From the NCBI GenBank assembly GCA_001917855.1, contig MNEU01000038.1:1-51873 (forward strand): a stretch of 51,873 bases of DNA. The letters are read 5' to 3'. The translations under genes and the position numbers were made by a program. The stretch comes from Armatimonadetes bacterium 13_1_40CM_64_14. GTDB taxonomy: Bacteria > Sysuimicrobiota > Sysuimicrobiia > Sysuimicrobiales > Kaftiobacteriaceae. Under the pieces are notes generated by a model that worked only from the letters and a program-made list of their open reading frames with translations, was not told where the DNA came from and did no database searches. Positions within the stretch are counted from its first letter, which is position 1. Each line of letters opens with the position of its first letter. Of the stretch, positions 45,530 to 51,873 are shown piece after piece.

Positions 45530-46057
45530 GTGCACCCTGAACAGCTGTTGGGCAGTCGCCGCGTGTACGAGGGCCACGTCGTGAGCCTGCGCGTCGATGA
45601 CGTCGAACTGCCTAGCGGCCACCGGCAGGCGCGAGAGATCGTGGAGCACCGGGGGGCGGTCGCGGTCGTCCCTCTGATTGAGGACGATGTGCTGCTCGTG
45701 CGCCAGTTTCGTCGCGCGGCCGGTCGTGCGCTGTTGGAAATTCCCGCGGGCTCCATGGAAGCAGGCGAGGAACCTGAAGCGTGCCTGCAACGCGAACTCG
45801 CCGAAGAGATCGGCATGCGTGCCGGGCAGGTCACCTACATGGTCTCGTTCTATCCCTCTCCGGGATTTCTCACGGAAGTCGTGCATGTCTACGTCGCCCA
45901 CAAGCTCAGCCCCCACCGACTTGACGGCGAAGAGGAAGATCTCGAGGTGGTGCGGCTGCCGGTGGTCCGCGCCAGGGCGCTTGTGGGCCAGGAGATTGTC
46001 GACGCCAAGTCGATCATCGGCCTCCTGTTAGCTCAAACCGCGGAGGGTACGTCATGA
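45530..46057 (+). CDS. nudF: NUDIX hydrolase, ADP-ribose pyrophosphatase type
   Basis: 175 residues from GTG 45530, five bases after the ilvE stop. The Nudix box is complete, GSMEAGEEPEACLQRELA followed by EEIGM (GX5EX7REUXEEXGU). RQFRRAAGRALLEIPAGSME upstream and FYPSPGFLTEVVHVYVA downstream are typical of ADP-ribose pyrophosphatases. It splits ADP-ribose into AMP and ribose 5-phosphate; the latter links to the pentose-phosphate gene (deoB) nearby. ATGA overlap with xerD. Confidence 0.88.
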   Translation: MHPEQLLGSRRVYEGHVVSLRVDDVELPSGHRQAREIVEHRGAVAVVPLIEDDVLLVRQFRRAAGRALLEIPAGSMEAGEEPEACLQRELAEEIGMRAGQVTYMVSFYPSPGFLTEVVHVYVAHKLSPHRLDGEEEDLEVVRLPVVRARALVGQEIVDAKSIIGLLLAQTAEGTS

Positions 46058-47037
46058 CCCGACCAGACGTACCCACCGCGTTCACGCAGGCCATCGATGC
46101 TTTCTTGACCTATGCGTTGGCCGAGCAGGGGTTAGCGAGTCGGTCGATCGACGCGTACCGCCAGGACTTGTCTGACTTCACACGATTTGTCGTTGCACGC
46201 GGAGCGCTGTCCCCCGCGCGCGTGCAGCACGCCGCTATTACGGTGTACCTGATCAGCCTCCGGCGGCAGGGCCGGGCGGCCTCCACTGTGAAGAGGCGGA
46301 CCGCCGCGATCCGGTCCTTCTACAAATACTTGCAGCGGGAGGACGTGCTGGCGCACGATCCCACTTTGGACCTGGCGTCCCCGCGGCTCCCTCGGCGGTT
46401 GCCCCGCATCCTCACAGTGAATGAAGTGGAGAGGCTGCTGGCCGCCCCGAATCCGGGCGGGCGAGAGGGTGTGCGAGACCGGGCCCTGCTGGAGCTCATG
46501 TATGCCACGGGCCTGCGCGTCTCTGAAACCGTCGGTTTGGATCTGTCTGACCTGGACTTGGCGCACGAGGTCGTGCGCTGCATCGGCAAGGGCAACAAGG
46601 AGCGCCTCGTGCCCCTCGGCAGCCAGGCCGTGCGTGCGCTGCGGGAGTACCTCGGTAACGCCCGGCCTCGGCTGGCGCGTCGGCACAGCACCCAGGCGCT
46701 GTTTGTCAGCAGGCTCGGGGGTCGATTCAGCCGGCAAGGGTGCTGGAAGCTGATCCGTCGCTATGCGCGACGGTCGGGGATTACGACACCCGTGACGCCC
46801 CACATGCTGCGTCATTCCTTTGCCACCCACCTGCTAGAACGCGGAGCGGACCTCCGAGCCGTGCAAGAGATGCTCGGGCACGCGACCATTTCCATGACAC
46901 AGGTGTACACTCACCTCACTCGTGACCGGCTGCGCGAAGTGTACCGGCAGAGTCATCCCCGTGATGCAATGAACGTTCCGTCCACCGGGCGCGGTCCCGA
47001 CAGGCGCCGTTCTCGCTTGAAACAAGTCCGCGCGTGA
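46054..47037 (+). CDS. xerD: Tyrosine site-specific recombinase XerD-like
   Basis: 327 residues: N-terminal core-binding SAM-like domain (LTYALAEQGLASRSIDAYRQ), then the catalytic domain with the Arg in ATGLRVSETVGLDL, the Lys in GKGNKERLVPLG, HMLRHSFATHLLERGADLRA (HxxR), GHATISMTQVYTHLT (His and nucleophile Tyr). It resolves chromosome dimers at dif. The C-terminal about 25 residues (from NVPSTGRG) are basic and low in conservation. It lies in the conserved nudF-xerD-deoB order known from Bacillota, so it is a housekeeping copy rather than a phage integrase. Confidence 0.92.
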   Translation: MTRPDVPTAFTQAIDAFLTYALAEQGLASRSIDAYRQDLSDFTRFVVARGALSPARVQHAAITVYLISLRRQGRAASTVKRRTAAIRSFYKYLQREDVLAHDPTLDLASPRLPRRLPRILTVNEVERLLAAPNPGGREGVRDRALLELMYATGLRVSETVGLDLSDLDLAHEVVRCIGKGNKERLVPLGSQAVRALREYLGNARPRLARRHSTQALFVSRLGGRFSRQGCWKLIRRYARRSGITTPVTPHMLRHSFATHLLERGADLRAVQEMLGHATISMTQVYTHLTRDRLREVYRQSHPRDAMNVPSTGRGPDRRRSRLKQVRA

Positions 47038-47109
47038 GCACCAGAGGCTGGCCGCACATCCGATGACGTGCACAAGGGAATCGTGGGGTTCAGGCCAAGA
47101 CAACAGGGT

Positions 47110-48288
47110 GTGACACCGTTTGCGCGGGCCGTCATCGTCGTTTTCGATAGCGCAGGTGTCGGTGAGCTGCCCGATGCGGAGCAGTATGGTGATGTGGGCA
47201 GCAGCACCCTGCCCCACACGGCCCAGGCCGTCGGCGGGCTGCACGTCCCCCATCTGGAATCCCTTGGGCTCGGTCGGATCGTACCCCTAGAGGGCGTGGC
47301 CTCCCTGCCATCGCCCACGGGGGCATTTGGTAAGTTGACCGAACGGTCCGCAGGGAAAGACTCGACGACGGGGCACTGGGAGCTCATGGGCGTCATTTTG
47401 GACCGTCCGTTTCCCACATATCCACGCGGGTTTCCCGCAGACCTCATTGCCGCCTTCGAGCGTGCCATCGGCACGACAACCCTCGGCAACGAAGTCGCAT
47501 CCGGAACGGAGATCATCGCCCGCCTGGGACCTGAACACGAGCGGACGGGGTACCCCATTGTCTACACGTCGGCGGACAGTGTGTTCCAGGTCGCCGCCCA
47601 CGAGCAGGTCATCCCCGTGGCTCGCCTGTACGAAATCTGCTTGGCCGCCCGACGTCTGCTCGTCGGGGTGCACGCGGTCAGCCGCGTCATCGCCCGTCCC
47701 TTCGTGGGATCCCCTGGCGCGTACACGCGCACAGACCGCCGCCGGGATTTTGCCCTCCCGCCCCCACGCCCGACGGTCCTGGACGCGGTGGTCGCCCAGG
47801 GACTGGGGGTTGTGGGAATCGGCAAAATTTCCGATTTGTTCGCGGGACGCGGCGTGACCCAATCCATGCATACGCACGACGACCTAGATGGTGTCAGGCA
47901 AACTGCGGAGGCGATGCGCACTCACGAGCAGGGGATCATCTTCACGAACTTGGTGGACCTCGATTCGAAGTATGGACACCGCAACGATCCGGTGGGGTAT
48001 GCGCACGACCTGCACGAGATTGATCGAGCCCTCCCTCAGGTGATCAACGCACTGCAGCCGGGTGACCTGTTCGTCATCACGGCCGACCACGGCAACGACC
48101 CGACCACACCGAGCACGGATCACTCACGGGAGTACGTCCCGGTCCTCATCACCGGCCCGCGCGTGCGGAGCGGCGTCGATCTTGGGGTGCGCCCTACGTT
48201 TGCCGACGTTGGGGCCACGGTCGCGGACGTCCTCGGCTTGGACTGGGACGGCCCGGGGACCAGCATGCGTGTCTTGTTGACGCGGTGA
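47110..48288 (+). CDS. deoB: Phosphopentomutase
   Basis: 392 residues from GTG 47110 (family-like start [20 protein letters not shown]); GTG 47068 is an alternative with 14 more residues, and neither has a clear Shine-Dalgarno. Alkaline-phosphatase-like fold: Asp in FDSAGVGE, the phosphorylated Thr in [13 protein letters not shown], and metal ligands in [20 protein letters not shown] and [20 protein letters not shown]. It converts (deoxy)ribose 1-phosphate to the 5-phosphate, downstream of the nucleoside phosphorylases encoded next. Confidence 0.93.
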   Translation: MTPFARAVIVVFDSAGVGELPDAEQYGDVGSSTLPHTAQAVGGLHVPHLESLGLGRIVPLEGVASLPSPTGAFGKLTERSAGKDSTTGHWELMGVILDRPFPTYPRGFPADLIAAFERAIGTTTLGNEVASGTEIIARLGPEHERTGYPIVYTSADSVFQVAAHEQVIPVARLYEICLAARRLLVGVHAVSRVIARPFVGSPGAYTRTDRRRDFALPPPRPTVLDAVVAQGLGVVGIGKISDLFAGRGVTQSMHTHDDLDGVRQTAEAMRTHEQGIIFTNLVDLDSKYGHRNDPVGYAHDLHEIDRALPQVINALQPGDLFVITADHGNDPTTPSTDHSREYVPVLITGPRVRSGVDLGVRPTFADVGATVADVLGLDWDGPGTSMRVLLTR

Positions 48289-48380
48289 CGACGCAAGCTG
48301 CAGGTTTCGCTAGCGTCACATCCACGGGCGGGCGACCCACCTGAACCAGGAGCACAGTGGAGAAAGGATCTGAGAGCAGC

Positions 48381-49199
48381 ATGATGGAGCACATTGAGAC
48401 CGCCGCCGCGTTCGTGCGAACCCGATCAAAAATCACGCCAGATCTGGGCATCATCTTAGGATCGGGCCTCGGGGCACTCGCCGATGCGATCCGCGCCGAG
48501 GCCGTGATCCCCTATGCGCAGATCCCGGGGTTCGCGCCAACCACCGTCGAAGGGCACGCGGGAAACTTCATCCTCGGCCATCTGCAAGGCAAGGCGGTGG
48601 TGGCGATGCAGGGCCGGGTCCACTACTACGAGGGCCACTCGCTGGCTGACACCGTCTTCCCTGTCCGGGTCATGCGGAGACTGGGAGCCCGCGTGCTGCT
48701 GGTGAGCAACGCAGCAGGGGGGCTCAACCGCCAGTGGAAAGCGGGCGACCTCATGATCATCACTGATCACATTAACTTCATGGGCGCGAACCCCCTCATG
48801 GGGCCGAACGATCCCGCCCTCGGACCGCGCTTCCCGGACATGTCCCAGGCATATGATCCGGCGCTGGTCGCGCTGGCAGAGCAGGCCGCCGTGGCCGAGG
48901 GCATCCTCATCCGCACGGGAGTGTATGTGGGCGTGCACGGCCCGAGCTACGAGACCCCCGCGGAGCTGCGCATGCTGCGCGGGTGGGGCGCCGATGCCGT
49001 GGGGATGTCCACCGTGCCGGAGGTGATCGCCGCCCGCCACATGGGGATGCGAGTGCTCGGGATCACAGCGATTACGGACATGGCCACCGGCGAGAAGATC
49101 GCGACGGTCACGCATGAAGAGGTGATGGCGGTGGCCAAAAGGATCGAACCGATGTTCGTCCGCCTGGTGAAACACATCGTCAAGGAACTACCGCTATGA
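48381..49199 (+). CDS. punA: Purine nucleoside phosphorylase
   Basis: 272 residues from ATG 48381 (or 48384), the start matching Bacillus PupG; GTG 48357 has AGGAG four bases upstream and is a real alternative. LGIILGSGLGALADAI is the phosphate-binding motif; TVEGHAGNFILGHL, MQGRVHYYEG, VSNAAGGLNRQWKAGDLMII, HGPSYETPAELRML and GMSTVPEVIAARHMGMRVLG are all PNP-I trimer hallmarks. It splits purine (deoxy)nucleosides with phosphate to base and sugar 1-phosphate. In a salvage run deoB-punA-pdp. Confidence 0.93.
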   Translation: MMEHIETAAAFVRTRSKITPDLGIILGSGLGALADAIRAEAVIPYAQIPGFAPTTVEGHAGNFILGHLQGKAVVAMQGRVHYYEGHSLADTVFPVRVMRRLGARVLLVSNAAGGLNRQWKAGDLMIITDHINFMGANPLMGPNDPALGPRFPDMSQAYDPALVALAEQAAVAEGILIRTGVYVGVHGPSYETPAELRMLRGWGADAVGMSTVPEVIAARHMGMRVLGITAITDMATGEKIATVTHEEVMAVAKRIEPMFVRLVKHIVKELPL

Positions 49200-49219
49200 C
49201 TGTGGGGTAAGTTGGACGG

Positions 49220-50524
49220 ATGCGAGTCATCGAAATCATCCAGAAAAAGCGCGATGGGGGCGAGCTCACCGCAGCGGAGCTTGCGGAACTGGTTGCGGGC
49301 TACGGGGCTGGCAGCGTTCCCGACTACCAGATGGCCGCGTTTCTCATGTCCGTGTACTTCCGCGGCATGACCCCCTCTGAAACAGCTGCCTTCACGATGG
49401 CCCTGGTGCAGTCAGGGAAGACGCTGGACCTGGGAGCGATCCGCGGCGTGAAGGTCGACAAACATAGCACCGGAGGGGTCGGCGATAAGACCTCGCTGGT
49501 GCTCATCCCCCTGGTGGCCGCCTCAGGGGCGCCGGTCGCCAAATTGTCGGGGCGGGGGTTGGGACACACGGGGGGCACGATCGATAAGCTGGAAGCCATC
49601 TCGGGGTTCCGCACCGAGCTGAGTTCCCAGGCGTTCATCGATCAGGTCAATCGGATCGGCTGCGCGATCGCCGGCGCAACGACGGAGCTTGTGCCCGCGG
49701 ACAAGAAACTCTATGCCTTGCGCGACGTTACCGCGACCGTGGACAGTACTCCGCTCATCGCCGCGAGTGTGATGAGCAAGAAGATTGCGGGCGGCAGCGA
49801 TGCCATCGTCTTGGACGTGAAGACCGGCAGTGGCGCGTTCATGAAGACCATGGACGCCGCTCGAGGCCTAGCCCAGGCGATGGTCCAAATCGGCACACAG
49901 GTGCGACGGAAGACCATTGCTGTGATCAGCGATATGAATCAGCCCCTGGGCAGCGCCGTAGGCAATGCGTTGGAAGTCGCCGAGGCGATCCAGACTCTTC
50001 GAGGATCAGGCCCACCAGATCTCCGCGAGCTGTGCCTCGCGCTGGGGGCACACATGGTCGTGTTGGCGGGTCGGGCGCAGTCGGCTGCTAATGGCCGGGC
50101 GATCCTGGAGAAACTGCTCGACACAGGAGCGGCCCGAGCTAAATTTGCTGAGATGGTGGCCGCGCAGGGAGGGGACCGGAGGGTAGTAGAGGACCCCACG
50201 TTGCTCCCCTCCGCTCGAGTGCGGGTGCCGGTGGAATCTCCCGTCGCAGGAATCGTCGGATCCATTGACGCCCAAGCCATCGGGATCGCGGCGATGGCCC
50301 TGGGAGCGGGCCGGGCAACCAAAGATGATGTCATCGATCCGGGGGTGGGCGTCGTGCTCGTCCGAAAGGTGGGCGACCCTGTCAAGCAAGGCGAGCCCCT
50401 GGCGGTCGTCCATGCGTCCGATCCCGGGAAGGCCAACGAGGCGGTGGGGCGGGTGAAAGCCGCGTACCACGTGGCATCGTGGGAACCCCTGCGGCGGCCG
50501 CTCATCCTTGAGGTGATCGCGTAA
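49220..50524 (+). CDS. pdp: Pyrimidine-nucleoside phosphorylase
   Basis: 434 residues, with MRVIEIIQKKRDGGELTAAE at the start, the glycosyltransferase family 3 signature VKVDKHSTGGVGDKTSLVLI, KLSGRGLGHTGGTIDKLEAI, and a C-terminal PYNP domain (VGVVLVRKVGDPVKQGEPLA). It phosphorolyses uridine, thymidine and deoxyuridine. DeoA is the alternative name; the length and gene order favour Pdp. The gene begins 20 bases after punA and ends directly against the next start. Confidence 0.93.
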   Translation: MRVIEIIQKKRDGGELTAAELAELVAGYGAGSVPDYQMAAFLMSVYFRGMTPSETAAFTMALVQSGKTLDLGAIRGVKVDKHSTGGVGDKTSLVLIPLVAASGAPVAKLSGRGLGHTGGTIDKLEAISGFRTELSSQAFIDQVNRIGCAIAGATTELVPADKKLYALRDVTATVDSTPLIAASVMSKKIAGGSDAIVLDVKTGSGAFMKTMDAARGLAQAMVQIGTQVRRKTIAVISDMNQPLGSAVGNALEVAEAIQTLRGSGPPDLRELCLALGAHMVVLAGRAQSAANGRAILEKLLDTGAARAKFAEMVAAQGGDRRVVEDPTLLPSARVRVPVESPVAGIVGSIDAQAIGIAAMALGAGRATKDDVIDPGVGVVLVRKVGDPVKQGEPLAVVHASDPGKANEAVGRVKAAYHVASWEPLRRPLILEVIA

Positions 50525-51064
50525 GTGATCGTCCGGATCCCGGCGCCCGCGCTCGTGGTCCTGTGCGGTCCGGCGGGCAGCGGGAAGTCGACGTTTGCCC
50601 ACCGGCTCTTTTCGGATACGTCCATTGTGTCTTCGGACCGCTGCCGGGCGATGATTGCCGACGACGAGGCCAACATACGGGTGTCGCGCGAGGCGTTCGA
50701 ACTCTTTCACCACATCATCGAACTGCGGCTTCGGCACCGCTGCCTTGCGGTTGCTGACAGCACGGCGCTGCGCCCTGAAGCGCGCAAGACCCTGCTGCAC
50801 ATCGGCCGAGAGTGCGAGGTACCCACCGTGGCCATCTTGTTCGACGTCGCGGAGGCGACCTGCTTGCGCCGAGACGAAGGCCGCTCCCGCCGTGTGGGCC
50901 GGGCGGTCATCCACCGCCAGTGGGAAGCGTTCCAACGGGCCCTCCACCGTGTGCCCACCGAAGGATTTGGCCAGGTCCTCGTGCTTGGGGAAGATGACCT
51001 CCGCCGGGTGCACGTGGAGATCCAGGGAGCATCGGGTCGCCGGGGGGCCGCGGCAACACTGTGA
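50525..51064 (+). CDS. Stand-alone P-loop kinase of the Pnkp kinase-domain type
   Basis: 179 residues from GTG 50525, immediately after the pdp stop. Walker A is LCGPAGSGKSTFAHRLF; VSSDRCRAMIADDE and VADSTALRPEARKTLLHIGR follow; the lid holds RRDEGRSRRVGRAVIHRQW. These match the N-terminal kinase domain of bacterial polynucleotide kinase-phosphatase (Pnkp) and its single-domain AAA_33 relatives. The phosphatase and ligase domains of Pnkp are absent. It may phosphorylate a 5'-OH nucleic acid end or a small substrate such as a nucleoside. The link to the salvage genes next to it is suggestive only. Its stop overlaps the next gene (GTGA). Confidence 0.78.
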   Translation: MIVRIPAPALVVLCGPAGSGKSTFAHRLFSDTSIVSSDRCRAMIADDEANIRVSREAFELFHHIIELRLRHRCLAVADSTALRPEARKTLLHIGRECEVPTVAILFDVAEATCLRRDEGRSRRVGRAVIHRQWEAFQRALHRVPTEGFGQVLVLGEDDLRRVHVEIQGASGRRGAAATL

Positions 51065-51873
51065 GCAGCCACAAGACGATGGGGGAGGGCGCGGGCGTGG
51101 AGATCAAGCGCGTCGGGGTCGTGGGGTGCGGGTTGATGGGGGCAGGGATTAGTGAGGCGTGTGCCCGCACCGGCTATACGGTGATCGTCCGCGAAGTGAC
51201 CGAGGAGCTACTGAAAAAGGGGCTCGGGCGCATTGCGGCCTCAATGGCTCGCGCCGTCGAACGCGGAAAGATGACTGCTTCAGATGCGAAAACTGCCCAG
51301 GCTCGAATTACCGGCACGACGCATCTGGAAGATCTGGCCGCAGTGGACTTGGTCCTCGAGGCCATTGTCGAGAACATGGACCTCAAGAAACAGGTGTTCG
51401 GCGAGCTCGACCGCCGCTGCCCTCCGCAGACGATCTTCGCAAGCAACACGTCCTCCTTGTCGATCACTGAAATGGCCTCGGTCACCTCACGGGCACCTAA
51501 GTTCCTGGGGATGCATTTCTTCAATCCCGTGCCGGTGATGAAACTCGTCGAACTGGTGCGTGGACTGCAGACATCTGAGGCAACCATAACCACCGGCCGA
51601 CAGTTTGCGGAGTCGCTAGGTAAGACGGTCGTGGCATGCGTCGACAGCCCGGGGTTCATCGTCAACTTCTTGCTCGTCCCGTATCTGCTGGATGCGGTGA
51701 GGGCGTTAGGGAACGGGATCGCGAGCAAGGAAGACATTGACACCGCAGTCCAGTTGGGATTGGCGCATCCCATGGGCCCTTTCACATTGCTCGACTACGT
51801 TGGTATCGACACAACGTACTACATCGCCGAGGCAATGTATCAGGAGTTCAAAGACTCGCGCTACGCACCACCC
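51061..51873 (+). CDS. 3-hydroxybutyryl-CoA dehydrogenase (3' end cut by window)
   Basis: The frame is open from GTG 51061 to the last base (271 codons seen). Another GTG at 51097 would remove 12 residues. The Rossmann start is IKRVGVVGCGLMGAGISEAC (GxGxMG), then AVDLVLEAIVENMDLKKQVF, FASNTSSLSITEMAS (catalytic Ser/Asn area), FLGMHFFNPVPVMKLVELVR (catalytic His), DSPGFIVNFLLVPYLLDA and LAHPMGPFTLLDYVGIDTTY. Only about 15 C-terminal residues should be missing. It oxidises or reduces 3-hydroxyacyl-CoA with NAD(P) in fatty acid or butyrate-type metabolism, cytoplasmic. It overlaps the preceding kinase by four bases. Confidence 0.92.
   Translation, partial: MSSHKTMGEGAGVEIKRVGVVGCGLMGAGISEACARTGYTVIVREVTEELLKKGLGRIAASMARAVERGKMTASDAKTAQARITGTTHLEDLAAVDLVLEAIVENMDLKKQVFGELDRRCPPQTIFASNTSSLSITEMASVTSRAPKFLGMHFFNPVPVMKLVELVRGLQTSEATITTGRQFAESLGKTVVACVDSPGFIVNFLLVPYLLDAVRALGNGIASKEDIDTAVQLGLAHPMGPFTLLDYVGIDTTYYIAEAMYQEFKDSRYAPP

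Noticed and set aside
46054-47037. Phage or integron integrase
   Set aside because: The tyrosine recombinase is in the conserved nudF-xerD-deoB order with no phage genes or attachment repeats nearby, so it is called as housekeeping XerD.

Overview
The window is one contiguous piece of a high-GC bacterial chromosome with tightly packed genes, many joined by 4-bp ATGA overlaps. A secretin (PilQ) and a type IV pilus alignment complex imply an outer membrane. The housekeeping gene order (efp, nusB, ispA, tlyA, nadK, pyrG, xerD, deoB, punA, pdp) resembles Bacillota and neighbouring lineages more than Proteobacteria. My best guess is an uncultivated diderm lineage of the Terrabacteria, for example near the Armatimonadota or the CSP1-3 group. 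That placement is inference from gene content only.

Region 1 (1-18.5 kb) is a surface glycan locus. It holds two GT-C (GT39-like) membrane glycosyltransferases, one cut by the window edge. It also has two Wzy_C-family O-antigen ligase/polymerase-like proteins, four GT4 glycosyltransferases, a Wzx-type flippase, a polyprenyl-phosphate hexose-1-P transferase, and a nucleotide-sugar pair made of a Gmd/Rmd-like SDR and a ColD-like PLP enzyme. A stand-alone major-pilin gene with its own terminator lies inside this locus, just ahead of a TPR/Wzy_C gene pair. Five genes (9083-15111) form a minus-strand operon. The flanking genes are mostly on the plus strand.

Region 2 (18.5-23.8 kb) is a moxR-DUF58-tgpA cassette (AAA+ ATPase, von Willebrand-like DUF58 protein, membrane transglutaminase) followed by the prepilin peptidase pilD.

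Region 3 (24.3-33.5 kb) is the type IV pilus locus: pilM-pilN-pilO-pilP-like-pilQ, a small TPR lipoprotein-like or secreted protein, a decayed second copy of the pilD C-terminus, then four minor pilin/pseudopilin genes (FimT/GspH-, PilV-, PilW- and PilX-like). Their mature parts are unusually cysteine-rich. The motor genes pilB, pilT and pilC are not in the window.

Region 4 (34.2-51.9 kb) is housekeeping: two secreted YVTN beta-propeller genes flank an M24 aminopeptidase and EF-P. Then come nusB (with a good sigma70-type promoter and an attenuator-like leader), acylphosphatase, polyprenyl synthase, TlyA, NAD kinase, CTP synthase, a branched-chain aminotransferase, a NUDIX ADP-ribose pyrophosphatase, XerD, phosphopentomutase, purine and pyrimidine nucleoside phosphorylases, a stand-alone Pnkp-type kinase domain, and a 3-hydroxybutyryl-CoA dehydrogenase truncated by the window end.

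Points that most deserve a second look: the lysine-to-histidine active site in the DegT/ColD-like enzyme; an EF-P whose loop tip is Gln32 with no PGKG motif; the nusB leader with a terminator and a boxA-like GTTCTTT; the pilD remnant inside the pilus operon; even cysteine counts in all five mature pilins; and the odd charged C-terminus of the second YVTN protein. I saw no tRNA, rRNA, CRISPR array, insertion sequence or prophage.
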